Shown here: in pieces, positions 24,019 to 31,997 of the stretch | How the letters are laid out: each line of letters starts with the position of its first letter | Position numbering within the stretch: position 1 is the first letter of the stretch | Assembly: GCA_036374795.1 (NCBI GenBank) | Contig: DASUTC010000169.1 | Coordinates: forward strand, 1-43,462 | DNA length: 43,462 nt | Direction: 5' to 3' | Source of the DNA: Herpetosiphonaceae bacterium | Lineage (GTDB): Bacteria; Chloroflexota; Chloroflexia; Chloroflexales; Kallotenuaceae | The notes under the pieces: model-generated | The model's input: the letters and a program-made list of their open reading frames with translations, nothing else | What the model was told of the DNA's origin: nothing | Databases searched by the model: none | Position numbers and translations under genes: made by a program

Positions 24019-25098
24019 ATGCCGTTGCGAGATGAACTTGTGCAGCTTACCAAAGACCTGATCGCGATTCCCTCAGTTTCGGATGATGCCGCTGGTCGCG
24101 CGGCGGTGATCGACTACATCGAGCAGTACTGCCGGAGGCTACCCGGCGTCTACGTCAAGCGGCACGAGTCGAACGGCGTTCCGTCGCTGGTGGCGGCCTT
24201 CGACGCGCAGCACGCCAAGGCGCTGGTGCTCAACGCCCACGTTGACGTGGTGCCCGCCAAGCCGGAGCAGTTCGAGCCGTTCGAGCGCGATGGCCGCATC
24301 TATGGCCGTGGCGCGCAGGACATGAAGGCGGCGGGCGCGGCGATGCTCGTGCTGCTCAAGGAGCTAGCCGAGAGCGGGCAGCGGCCCAACATCGCGTGGC
24401 AGTTCGTCACCGACGAGGAGATCGGCGGCGAGGACGGCGCGCGCTATCTGCTCCAGGGCGGCTACACCGCCGATTTCTTCATCGCAGGCGAGCCGACCGA
24501 CCTCAAGATCGTCGTGCGGGCCAAGGGCATGCTTCAGCTCACGATCACCCAGCAGGGCAACCCCGCGCACGGCTCGCGGCCCTGGGACGGCACCAACCCG
24601 ATCGTGCCGATGGCGCAGGGCGTGCTCAAGGTGCTGGAGCGCTACCCGATCCCCGAGGCCGCGATCTGGCGCACGACCGTAACGCCCGCCGTGTTCCAGA
24701 GCGGCGACGCCCACAACCGCGTGCCCGTCGATGCGCAGGTAGCGCTGGACATCCGGCGCGTGCCCGAAGAAGACCCGGAGGAGATCTTGCAGTTCGTGCA
24801 GGAGTGCTTCCCCGACGCCGAGATCGACTCAAGCCGCCAGGGCAGCCCGCTCTACACCAAAGAGAGCAATCCTGAGGTCGGCAGGCTCGTGCGGGCGCTG
24901 GAAACCATCACCGGACAGGCGGCAGAGTTTGCCGAGGAGCACTTCGGCTCGGACGCGCGCTACTACAGCGAGGCGGGCATGGCGGCGGTCTGCTTCGGGC
25001 CGCACGGCGCGGGCCTGCACTCCCACGAGGAGTGGGTCAGCATCGACAGCCTGGTGACGTACTACGAGGTGCTCAGGCGGCTGGCGAGCGAGTATTAG
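24019..25098 (+). CDS. M20-family metallopeptidase (ArgE/DapE-like deacylase)
   Basis: A 359-residue M20 zinc enzyme. The first metal ligand motif is AHVDVVP (His74, Asp76), the bridging Asp101 lies in GRGAQDMKAA, the catalytic Glu133/metal Glu134 are in TDEEIGG, Glu158 is in GEPTD, and a terminal His is in LHSHEEW. A dimerisation domain (about 165-275) sits between the two halves of the catalytic domain as in the family. Members include acetylornithine deacetylase, succinyl-diaminopimelate desuccinylase and peptidases; the substrate cannot be settled here. The start has CAGGAG six bases upstream. The longer open frame upstream is TIR-remnant sequence and was rejected. Confidence 0.9.
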   Translation: MPLRDELVQLTKDLIAIPSVSDDAAGRAAVIDYIEQYCRRLPGVYVKRHESNGVPSLVAAFDAQHAKALVLNAHVDVVPAKPEQFEPFERDGRIYGRGAQDMKAAGAAMLVLLKELAESGQRPNIAWQFVTDEEIGGEDGARYLLQGGYTADFFIAGEPTDLKIVVRAKGMLQLTITQQGNPAHGSRPWDGTNPIVPMAQGVLKVLERYPIPEAAIWRTTVTPAVFQSGDAHNRVPVDAQVALDIRRVPEEDPEEILQFVQECFPDAEIDSSRQGSPLYTKESNPEVGRLVRALETITGQAAEFAEEHFGSDARYYSEAGMAAVCFGPHGAGLHSHEEWVSIDSLVTYYEVLRRLASEY

Positions 25099-25103
25099 CA
25101 CGG

Positions 25104-25180
25104 GACAAACAAAAGAACAAAGGGTTAAACCTGCTGCTCCCTTGTTCCCTTGTTCCTTTGATCCCTTGTTCCTCCGTTCT
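25104..25180. repeat. Heptad repeat copy 5 between convergent genes
   Basis: GAACAAAG units at 25104-25122 face CCCTTGTTC/CCTTTGATC units at 25138-25180, so an imperfect hairpin can form. It fills the gap between the convergent peptidase and thioesterase genes and may serve as a shared terminator. It is the only copy of the family not in front of a gene start. Confidence 0.85.
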
Positions 25181-25696
25181 TCAGCTATCGCCCTCGATCG
25201 GCGGCTGCTGGGCCTCGCCACGAATGATCGCGAACGTGCCCTGCGCCAGCCCAACCAGCGCGCCCTGCTCGTCGCGGACCTCGGCGGTCAGCACAGCCAG
25301 CCGTCGCCGCTTGTTGACGACCGTCGCGGTGGCGGTGACTTTGCCTTTGATCACGGGCGCGATATAGTTCAGCTTTAGCTCGGCGGTGGTGCAGCGCTGG
25401 CCCGGCTCAAGCAGCGTAAACGTCGCCGCGCCCATCGCCGAGTCGGCCAGGGTGAAGATCACGCCGCCGTGCGCGACATGCCCCGGATTGTGATGCGCCT
25501 CGTCCACATCGATCATCGCCGTCACGCGACCGGGCGCGCGCTCGATGTAGCGGAGGCCGATCTGCCAGCCGAACGGCCCGGTATGCGGATCGCGCTCCGC
25601 CCAGCGCTCCAGATTGGCGAGCGCAAGCGTGCGCACCTCGGCCGGCAGCGACGCGAGCAGATCGAGGACGCGCTCGGTTTCAGGAATATCTACCAT
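25181..25696 (-). CDS. PaaI-type hotdog thioesterase
   Basis: A 171-residue hotdog-fold thioesterase. The characteristic helix-preceding phrase NPGHVAHGGVIFTLADSAMG (about residues 70-89) carries the HGG and Asp active-site features of the PaaI/4HBT family, and the last strand GTFAIIRGE is also typical. It probably hydrolyses acyl- or phenylacetyl-CoA-like thioesters in the cytoplasm; no phenylacetate genes are nearby, so the substrate is open. The first 30 residues are a helical extension. It has TTGGAG upstream of the ATG. It converges on the M20 peptidase gene and is downstream of the subtilase terminator. Confidence 0.85.
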   Translation of the reverse strand: MVDIPETERVLDLLASLPAEVRTLALANLERWAERDPHTGPFGWQIGLRYIERAPGRVTAMIDVDEAHHNPGHVAHGGVIFTLADSAMGAATFTLLEPGQRCTTAELKLNYIAPVIKGKVTATATVVNKRRRLAVLTAEVRDEQGALVGLAQGTFAIIRGEAQQPPIEGDS

Positions 25697-25716
25697 GATC
25701 CAACCACTCCAAAGAA

Positions 25717-25746
25717 GAAACTCCGGCCACGTCTGACCGGAGTTTC
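25717..25746 (-). terminator. Intrinsic terminator of the subtilase gene
   Basis: GAAACTCCGG (25717-25726) and CCGGAGTTTC (25737-25746) form a perfect 10-bp stem with a 10-base loop. Read on the minus strand it is followed by a T-rich stretch (TTTCTTCTTT). It lies between the subtilase stop (25874) and the thioesterase start. Confidence 0.7.
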
Positions 25747-25873
25747 AGTGTACCCGAAATGAGCAGCTTGTGCCTTGGCCGATCGGACTAATGTAGCATC
25801 AAGGAGCCTCGAAACTGCCGATTCTGCATCAGAAAGGGGAATTTTTATACCCCAACCTGGGCCTAAGGGCAGA

Positions 25874-27145
25874 CTACGAGCCGCGCACCGCGCGCAGCAG
25901 GTTGAGCCGTCCGTTGCTCCACCACAGCCCGGTGCCGTCGATCGGATCGGCGGTGGTCTGGAGGCGGTTGCGGTTCTGCACGTTGTTGAGGCCCTGCGAG
26001 GCTACCAGACCCGCCACGCCCGCGACGTGCGGCGTTGCCATGCTGGTGCCGTTGATCGTGTTGTAGCCGCTGCCGGTCCAGGTCGAGTAGATGGCGCTGC
26101 CCGGCGCGGCAATGTCAACCCACAGGCCCCAGTTCGAGTACCACGCATCATCGTCGGCGGAGTCGGTCGCGCCGACCGCGAGGCAGTTGGTGTAGGCGGC
26201 GGGATAGGCATACGTCGTGTCGCTGGTGCCGTCATTACCTGCGGCGCAGGCCAGCAGCGAGCCTTTGCTCCAGGCGTAGTTCACCGCGTTCTCCAGCGTG
26301 CTGCTGCCGGAGCCGCCCAGGCTCAGGTTGATCACCTGCGCGCCGCTGTTGGCGGCGAAGATGATGCCGTTCGCCACGCCGGTCAAGGTGCCGCTGCCGC
26401 TGTTGTTCAGCACCCGCACAGGCATGATCCGGCATTCGGGGCAGGTGCCCGCGCCGCCGATGGCGTTATTGGTCATCGCGGCGGCAGTTCCGGCGACATG
26501 CGTGCCGTGTCCGTTGCCATCGCTGGGATTGGTGTCGTTGTCGATGAAATCATAGCCCGGCACGAGCTTGGCGGCCAGATCGGGATGATTGAGCTGCACG
26601 CCGGTATCGACCACGGCGATCACCACGCCCGCGCTGCCCCTGGTGATGTGCCAGCCGTCGAATGCGCTGATCCGATCCCAGGCATACTGGCTGCCAAGCG
26701 AGGGATCGTTGGGGATGAAGCGCGTGATATTGACGACCATCGGGACGAAGACGGAATTCGCCGCCAGAATGTTCGCAGCGTCTCTCACCGGCTCGTCGGC
26801 GATAGTATAGATATAGTTCGGCTCGACATACTCGACCGCCGGGTGATTCGTCAGGGTGGTGAGCACATCGGCGGCAGCCTGCGCCGCGATGTTGTCCTTC
26901 AGGCGTTCAACCGTGACGAGATCGACGCCGAGCTGAGGAACGCCAGCGCCAAGCGTACCGCCGACGCTTTGTACGGCGGCGGCCTTTTCGGATGCCGGGC
27001 TGTTGGGCTTGAACTTGATCAGAAACTCGCCTGCTATGGCGTTGGCCTGAGGTGCGTCCTGGGGGGTGGGCGCGGCGTGGGATTGACCGAACTGTGCTAC
27101 CGAAAGCACCAAAAGGAGCGCCCCGAAGAAGGTTAGACGTTTCAC
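25874..27145 (-). CDS. Secreted S8 subtilisin-like serine protease
   Basis: A 423-residue extracellular protease of the thermitase/subtilisin group. A Sec signal peptide (residues 1-24, ending SHA) is followed by an I9-like propeptide (about 38-115; YVEPNYIY at its end). The catalytic domain has Asp in VVDTGV (near 184), His in GHGTHVAG (near 217), the oxyanion Asn in AAGND and Ser in NGTSMATPH (near 377). A Cys pair (TCPEC, near 240) could bind metal or form a disulphide. It starts with GTG, with AGGAGG nine bases upstream. It is probably a single-gene transcript ended by the hairpin at 25717-25746. It likely degrades external protein for nutrition. Confidence 0.95.
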   Translation of the reverse strand: MKRLTFFGALLLVLSVAQFGQSHAAPTPQDAPQANAIAGEFLIKFKPNSPASEKAAAVQSVGGTLGAGVPQLGVDLVTVERLKDNIAAQAAADVLTTLTNHPAVEYVEPNYIYTIADEPVRDAANILAANSVFVPMVVNITRFIPNDPSLGSQYAWDRISAFDGWHITRGSAGVVIAVVDTGVQLNHPDLAAKLVPGYDFIDNDTNPSDGNGHGTHVAGTAAAMTNNAIGGAGTCPECRIMPVRVLNNSGSGTLTGVANGIIFAANSGAQVINLSLGGSGSSTLENAVNYAWSKGSLLACAAGNDGTSDTTYAYPAAYTNCLAVGATDSADDDAWYSNWGLWVDIAAPGSAIYSTWTGSGYNTINGTSMATPHVAGVAGLVASQGLNNVQNRNRLQTTADPIDGTGLWWSNGRLNLLRAVRGS

Positions 27146-27246
27146 TCGCGAATTCCTCCTGCTATGCTGGCACGTGCGCGTTGGACGCGGACACTTGGGG
27201 GGGAGCCGTATGGCTCCATGAGTTTGTGGACGGTGAACGTTAGGGC

Positions 27247-27621
27247 ATGGGGATAGACTCAGGCCATACTACTCCTGTTCCTGACGGGGCGGATCACGAA
27301 ACGCGGCTGATTCAGGTTGATCGCTGGGTGGCCGAGGCAAGCGGCAAGGTTCGCAACGATGCTCGTGAGCGGTGCTGGGAGATCGCGTCGGGAACGGTTG
27401 CGTCGGAAGTATTCCATACAGTCCTGAATCATCCAAGGTTTCGACCTAACAAGAATGTTACAGTTGTGAGGGTATCCGGATTGGGGAACAAATGTGTGGA
27501 ACTGCCCTGGCAGACGTATGCTCCCACTCCACGCTTAAATAAAGCCCGGAGTAGGCGCTTTTATCATGCCCGCTGTAGCGTACCGCCTGTTTCAGTCGGG
27601 CGCATCCTGCTTAAGACCTAG
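27247..27621 (+). CDS. Doubtful small open reading frame
   Basis: A 124-codon frame in the 546-base gap between the subtilase and plsC-like genes. Third positions are not GC-enriched as in the neighbours, no ribosome binding site precedes the ATG, and the translation shows no recognisable domain. Its stop codon lies in the 5' arm of a large hairpin. It may be non-coding leader, a decayed gene or a recently acquired gene; I list it because it is the only content of the gap besides the hairpin and a small 6-bp inverted repeat at 27202-27217. Confidence 0.2.
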   Translation: MGIDSGHTTPVPDGADHETRLIQVDRWVAEASGKVRNDARERCWEIASGTVASEVFHTVLNHPRFRPNKNVTVVRVSGLGNKCVELPWQTYAPTPRLNKARSRRFYHARCSVPPVSVGRILLKT

Positions 27622-27678
27622 TTGACACTACGCTTGTCGAGGTGTAGGCTTGCACATACGCAAGCGGTGTCCAACTAG
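27618..27678 (+). promoter_or_regulatory. Large hairpin in the plsC leader
   Basis: The arm at 27618-27636 pairs with 27661-27678: CTAGTTG/CAACTAG, ACAC/GTGT and CGCTTG/CAAGCG, 17 bp in all, interrupted by a 2-base and a 1-base bulge, around a 24-base loop. It ends 13 bases before the start codon, and its 3' end adjoins the AGCAGGA ribosome binding site. There is no T-tract, so a translational control or mRNA-stability role fits better than termination. Confidence 0.5.
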
Positions 27679-27691
27679 CAGGAATGAGCGA

Positions 27692-28339
27692 ATGGGATCA
27701 TTGCACTATACGGCGTATCACCGCACGCTCCGCGCTATCGTCCCCCTCCTTACATCACACTCCATCCGTGGCAGCGAGCATCTTCCAAGAACTGGCCCAT
27801 GTCTGCTCGTGAGTAATCACCTGAGCAACGTCGATCCGTTCTGTTTGATCGCCAGTATTCCACGCCACTTTCACGGTCTTGCCAAGAGTGAATTATATGA
27901 ATCATGGTTTGTGCGCAAGCTGATCGAGCCGCTTGAACCGATCAAGGTTCACCGTAGAGGCGTCGATCGTGAGGCGCTGCGGCAGGCGGAAGCGTATCTG
28001 CGGCAGGGTGAGATGGTCTTCATCTTTATCGAAGGCACCCGCTCGAAAACCGGCGCGACCCAGGAGGCGCGGGCGGGAGCGGTGTTTCTCGCCCAGCGAA
28101 CCGGCGTGCCGATCGTCCCGATCGCGATTGAGGGCACCAACCGGATCTTTGGCGGGCAGCCTCCGTGGTACCGGCGCACGAAGGTGCGGATCGTGATTGG
28201 AGAGCCGTTTGTGCTGGAGGATCTTGGCGTTGTGACGCGCCAGAACCGACAAGAGGCCGCTCAACGGCTGATGGCACGTATCGCAGAGTTGCTTGCGACA
28301 CGACACAGTCCATCACCGCCGGTCCAACGCTCCGCGTAG
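27692..28339 (+). CDS. plsC: 1-acyl-sn-glycerol-3-phosphate acyltransferase family protein
   Basis: A 215-residue acyltransferase of the PlsC/LPLAT family. The catalytic HX4D motif is in SNHLSNVDPF (about residues 46-55), the second block includes KSELYESW, and the third is FIEGTRSKTG (about 110-119). The fourth, VPIVPIAIEGT, is near 138-148. These proteins transfer an acyl chain to lysophosphatidic acid or related lysolipids at the inner membrane. The ATG at 27692 is taken as start because the MGSLHYTAYHRTLRA opening is usual and AGGA stands before it; a longer frame starts at 27650. It is followed in the same direction by a desaturase and a CFA-like methyltransferase. Confidence 0.85.
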   Translation: MGSLHYTAYHRTLRAIVPLLTSHSIRGSEHLPRTGPCLLVSNHLSNVDPFCLIASIPRHFHGLAKSELYESWFVRKLIEPLEPIKVHRRGVDREALRQAEAYLRQGEMVFIFIEGTRSKTGATQEARAGAVFLAQRTGVPIVPIAIEGTNRIFGGQPPWYRRTKVRIVIGEPFVLEDLGVVTRQNRQEAAQRLMARIAELLATRHSPSPPVQRSA

Positions 28340-28500
28340 CTCCGTCTGGTCCGCATCGCCACGGATCGACTCTTCGCGGCGCCGCGTAGTGGTAGAGGTC
28401 AATCGCCTCCTTGCTGATCGCAACCCTTCCAGCTCCACATCCTTCTCTGCGGTTGCCGACGATCAAAGACAACCATTTTGGATGAGAAAAGGAGATCGTC

Positions 28501-29394
28501 ATGCGGCTGTCGGTGCTGGATCAACGTCTCGAAGGCCAGATCCAGACATTGTATCGGGCACACCTTGAGCGTGCCGCCCGCATCGACTGGAGCTACCACC
28601 AGTTTCTACCCCAGGATCTGCTCAACGGTACCGCAACAGAGCCGCCGCCGAAGCTCTCACCGCCGGTCTATCGGGCGATCGAAACCGCGCTGCTGACCGA
28701 AGTGAATCTTCCCTGGTTCACCACCGAGCTGCATCGCGGCTTTGTCGGCTCGTTGGAGGTGATGCTCGACTTTGTGCATACCTGGACCGCCGAGGAGGAT
28801 CAGCACTCGACGCTGCTGGAAACCTATCTGCTGCTGACCCGCAACGGCAATCCCGGCGAGCGCGCGCAGCTCCGCAAAGAGGTGCTCCGCCAGGGCTGGT
28901 ATTCCAAGCTGTCCACGGCGTTCGAGGCGGTTGTGTACACCACGATTCAGGAGCTGGCTACCATGACGTTTTACCAGAACGTCGCGCATGTGGTCGAGGC
29001 CGACGATCCCCAGCTTGCCCGGCTGCTGCGCCGCCTTGCCCAGGATGAGACGCTGCACTACACCTTTTATCGCGAGGTGGTCAAGGCTCATCTGCTGATC
29101 GAGCCGAACTACGTCTGGCCGCTCACCGATGTGATGCTCGGCTTCGAGATGCCGGGCGCGGGCATGCCCGACTACAAGGAGCGGATCGCTGCCATGGCAA
29201 GCGACGCGGCCTACGGTCCTGAGCATCATTATCGCCAAGTGATCGATGTGCTGATGCATCACTGGGACATCGCTCGTCTCTCGCCGACCTACCCTGAGGC
29301 CCGCGCGGCCCAGCAGAAGCTTGTCGATCAGCACGCCCGCCTGGCTCGTTTCTTCGCGCGGCAGCGGAGTAGACAAAAGGCCGTCGGCGGCTGA
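28501..29394 (+). CDS. Ferritin-like acyl-ACP desaturase
   Basis: A 297-residue soluble di-iron desaturase of the FA_desaturase_2 family, which introduces a double bond into acyl-ACP (or acyl-CoA) using O2 and ferredoxin. The two iron-binding motifs are EEDQH (Glu99, His102) and DETLH (Glu183, His186), with further ligands likely at Glu67 and Glu151. The spacings of 52 and 32 residues between these Glu positions are close to those of plant stearoyl-ACP desaturases. It has a strong ribosome binding site (AAAAGGAGA). It is 161 bases after plsC and 72 before the methyltransferase, which would act on the double bond it makes. The intervening 161 bases hold no gene. Confidence 0.92.
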   Translation: MRLSVLDQRLEGQIQTLYRAHLERAARIDWSYHQFLPQDLLNGTATEPPPKLSPPVYRAIETALLTEVNLPWFTTELHRGFVGSLEVMLDFVHTWTAEEDQHSTLLETYLLLTRNGNPGERAQLRKEVLRQGWYSKLSTAFEAVVYTTIQELATMTFYQNVAHVVEADDPQLARLLRRLAQDETLHYTFYREVVKAHLLIEPNYVWPLTDVMLGFEMPGAGMPDYKERIAAMASDAAYGPEHHYRQVIDVLMHHWDIARLSPTYPEARAAQQKLVDQHARLARFFARQRSRQKAVGG

Positions 29395-29466
29395 GCCACA
29401 AGATCGCTCGTCGACACCTGCTCTTCGCGCCAACTGCAACGCCCGCCTGTGGAAAGGAGATTCGCG

Positions 29467-30378
29467 ATGACGACACCGCTCAAACGACTACCGTCTTCCC
29501 GTGCCTGGACCGGAGCCGTCGACGGGCAGGAGATGTTTCAAACCTACTCTAAGGAGGAGTACAAAGCCCGTACGAATGCTCACTACGAGCAGCCGCCGGA
29601 GTTTTTCTTTCCGATCCTCGGCGGCGAGTGGCAGGTCTATTCATGTAACCTGTGGGAGCGCGCCACCAACGACACCGAGAGCCAGGAGGAGAAGCTGGAT
29701 CTCTTCGCGACGCTGATGAGTCTGCGCCCAGGCCAGCGCATCCTGGACGTGGGCTGTGGCTGGGGCGGGCCGCTGGTCTATCTTTGCAAGACTTACGGCG
29801 TCTCCGGCGTTGGCTTGAATCTTTCGCCTACCCAGCGCCGGGTTGCTCAGCAGCGCGCCGCAGATTATGGCGTCGATGTGCAGATTCATGAGTGTAACTG
29901 GGAAGATTTTCAGGACGACCAAGGCTTTGATGCGGTCTATACCGACGAGGCGATCGTTCATTTCACAAATCTCGGCCAGTTCTTCGGCAAGATCCATTCG
30001 CTGCTGCGGCCCGGCGGCGTGATGCTCAACAAGGAGTGCCATTTCACCAGCAGCCGCTACAACCAGAAGCTCACGCGGGCGAATGTGTTTCACCATGAGA
30101 TCTTCGGCCTGACTGGCAGCTATCGCACGCTGGCCGACGAGCTGACCCTGGTCGATCAGAATAATTTCGAGGTCCGCACGATCCACCAGATCGATCTGGA
30201 GCACTACCGCAAGACTGCGGATCGCTGGCTCTCGAATATGCACCAGCACAAACAGGAGTTGCAAGCGCTGGTCGGCGAGGAGTACTATCGCCAGTTCAGG
30301 GCCTATCTCAAGATCGTGCGGCGGACCTTTAGCGGCACGAAGATGACGCTGGACGTGATCGTGTCGCACAAAATCTAG
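29467..30378 (+). CDS. Cyclopropane-fatty-acid-synthase-like methyltransferase
   Basis: A 303-residue SAM-dependent methyltransferase of the CFA synthase/mycolic-acid MT group. YSCNLW (Cys60, aligned with the bicarbonate-site Cys of E. coli CFA synthase) precedes the helix ESQEEKLDLFATLM and the SAM motif LDVGCGWGG (93-101). GVGLNLSPTQ replaces the usual GxTLSxEQ, and TDEAIVHFTN replaces SxxMxEHxG, so the active site is not a standard copy. The C-terminal DLEHYRKTADRWLSNM matches the family's HYxxTxxxW block. It probably adds a methyl or methylene group to an unsaturated acyl chain or a related lipid (inference from family and from the desaturase next door). The start ATG follows AAAGGAG. Confidence 0.85.
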   Translation: MTTPLKRLPSSRAWTGAVDGQEMFQTYSKEEYKARTNAHYEQPPEFFFPILGGEWQVYSCNLWERATNDTESQEEKLDLFATLMSLRPGQRILDVGCGWGGPLVYLCKTYGVSGVGLNLSPTQRRVAQQRAADYGVDVQIHECNWEDFQDDQGFDAVYTDEAIVHFTNLGQFFGKIHSLLRPGGVMLNKECHFTSSRYNQKLTRANVFHHEIFGLTGSYRTLADELTLVDQNNFEVRTIHQIDLEHYRKTADRWLSNMHQHKQELQALVGEEYYRQFRAYLKIVRRTFSGTKMTLDVIVSHKI

Positions 30379-30402
30379 CTCGATCTCGGCAACCGAATCT
30401 GA

Positions 30403-30430
30403 CAACAGACGCTCGTGCGAGCGTCTGTTG
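30403..30430 (+). terminator. Terminator hairpin after the lipid module
   Basis: CAACAGACGCTCG and CGAGCGTCTGTTG are exact complements (13 bp) with only a 2-base loop, effectively a 12-bp stem with a tetraloop. It begins 25 bases after the methyltransferase stop and is followed by CTAATTGTGG, a weak T-tract. It separates the lipid genes from the mevalonate decarboxylase gene. Confidence 0.7.
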
Positions 30431-30604
30431 CTAATTGTGGTAGGATTGCGCCAGCGTCTAAAGCAATGGGCAGATGGATTGACCCTGGCGGAGCGGCAGC
30501 ACGCTCTGCGGTTCAATGATTCTGCCCAGCGTCCAGGAGCGCTCAGCAATCAGGATCGTCGCAGCTATCGGCTTGCGGCGTTTGAAAAGGATCGCCCACA
30601 GGCT

Positions 30605-31600
30605 ATGACCACCGGACGAGCAACAGCCATCAGCCCTGCCAATATCGCGTTTGTCAAATACTGGGGCGTGCAAGACGCCGCGCTCACGCTGCCCTACAAC
30701 GAGTCGATCTCGATGAATCTCGATCGCTGCCTGACCACCACGACGGTCGAGTTCGATGCCCGGCTCAACGCCGACGAGGTTACGCTCAAGCTGCACGGCA
30801 AGGACGAGCAGCCAGCGGCGGGCCGTGCGCTTGAGCGGGTGGTCGCGCAGCTCGATCGGGTGCGCGCGCTGTCGAATACCACCACGCGGGCACGGGTCCG
30901 CTCGGAGAATAATTTTCCCTCGGATGCGGGGATCGCCTCGTCGGCGGCGGCGTTCTCCGCGCTGACGCTGGCGGCGGTCGCGGCGCTCGGCCTGAAGATG
31001 AGCGAGCCGGAGCTGTCGGCGTTGACGCGGCGCTCCGGCTCAGGCTCGGCCTGTCGCTCGATCCCCACGGGCTTTGTCCACTGGCTCAACGATGGCACCG
31101 ACGCGGGCTCGTACGCTGTCTCGGTCGCGCCGCCCGACCACTGGGCGCTCGCCGATGTTGTGGCGGTAGTCGATCCCGGTGTCAAGAGTGTTACATCCGC
31201 CGATAATCATCGTTTGGTATCAACCAGTCCGTACTTTCCTGTGCGCCTGCAAGAGGTGCTGGGCCGGATCGAGCAGACGCTGACGGCGATCCGCGATCGT
31301 GATCTGGGGCAGCTTGGCATGATCTGCGAGGCCGATGCCGTCTCGATGCATGTGGTCGCCATGACGGCTATTCCTCCGACGTTCTACTGGAACGCCGGGA
31401 CGATGGCGGTGATTCACGCGCTGCGGCGCTGGCGCAACGAAGGCTTGTTCAGCTACTTCACGATCGACGCCGGGCCGAATGTGCATGTGATCTGCGCGCA
31501 GCAGGATGCCGCCGAGATCGAGCGGCGCTTGCAGGCGCTGCCCGAAGTTCAATTTACGATTGCCAACGGGCCGGGCGCGGGCGCGAGGCTGATCAGTTGA
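30605..31600 (+). CDS. mvaD: Mevalonate diphosphate / phosphomevalonate decarboxylase
   Basis: A 331-residue GHMP-family decarboxylase producing isopentenyl (di)phosphate in the mevalonate route. IAFVKYWG with Lys18 opens the enzyme as in MvaD. SDAGIASSAAAF (107-118) is the nucleotide-binding loop, SGSGSACRS (144-152) holds the conserved Arg151, and catalytic Asp288 is in DAGPN. Some family residues differ: SIPTGF replaces the usual SLYGGF, and VQD follows KYWG instead of KRD. Roseiflexus castenholzii has a homologue proven to be a phosphomevalonate decarboxylase, so that activity is a real alternative. The start at 30605 was chosen by family fit; AAAAGGA is rather far upstream. It overlaps the next gene at TGATG. 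Confidence 0.85.
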   Translation: MTTGRATAISPANIAFVKYWGVQDAALTLPYNESISMNLDRCLTTTTVEFDARLNADEVTLKLHGKDEQPAAGRALERVVAQLDRVRALSNTTTRARVRSENNFPSDAGIASSAAAFSALTLAAVAALGLKMSEPELSALTRRSGSGSACRSIPTGFVHWLNDGTDAGSYAVSVAPPDHWALADVVAVVDPGVKSVTSADNHRLVSTSPYFPVRLQEVLGRIEQTLTAIRDRDLGQLGMICEADAVSMHVVAMTAIPPTFYWNAGTMAVIHALRRWRNEGLFSYFTIDAGPNVHVICAQQDAAEIERRLQALPEVQFTIANGPGAGARLIS

Positions 31601-31986
31601 TGTATCCGCAGCCATATCTGGCCTTTGTGGCCCACTTCAATCGAGGCGAGTATCGCGCGTGCGTCGAGCCGCTGGAGGAGCTGTGGTTTGCCCAGCGCGA
31701 TGATTTTCATAAAGGGCTGATCCGGCTGGTCGTCGGGCTGAATCAGATCCGGCTGGGGCTGGACAGCGGGCCGCGCTTCTTGCTGGCGACGGCCCGCGAG
31801 CTATTGCAGCCGTATCAGCCGCGCCATCATGGGCTGGATCTGGCCGCGCTGGATCGCTGGATCGCCACACAGCAGGCGCGCCTCGATCAGCCACAGATCG
31901 ACGTTGCTCCTTTTGAGATCGCGCTCGATCCCGCGCCGTCGGGAGCATCAGCGGAGGATGCGGCGCGAAACGAGCAGCGCGTCTAA
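31600..31986 (+). CDS. DUF309 domain protein
   Basis: A 128-residue all-helical protein of the DUF309 family. The signature HFNRGEYRACVEPLEELW (about residues 12-29) and the following KGLIRLVVGLNQI are diagnostic. Members are small, conserved in many bacteria and cyanobacteria, and of unknown biochemical role. The ATG overlaps the stop of the decarboxylase gene (TGATG), so translation is coupled. Soluble and Cys-poor, with an Ala/Asp-rich tail. Neighbouring mogA is 11 bases further on, so the three form a likely operon, although no common pathway is apparent. Confidence 0.85.
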   Translation: MYPQPYLAFVAHFNRGEYRACVEPLEELWFAQRDDFHKGLIRLVVGLNQIRLGLDSGPRFLLATARELLQPYQPRHHGLDLAALDRWIATQQARLDQPQIDVAPFEIALDPAPSGASAEDAARNEQRV

Positions 31987-31997
31987 GCGAGGTTGAT

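Noticed and set aside
25775-27136. 453-codon open frame antisense to the subtilase gene
   Set aside because: The subtilase strand has signal peptide, catalytic triad and ribosome binding site; the antisense translation is Gly/Val/His-rich without any motif.
27326-27400. tRNA-like stretch (GGTGGCCGAG)
   Set aside because: The D-arm-like words are present, but I could not build an acceptor stem, an anticodon arm or a TTCGA arm at the right distance.
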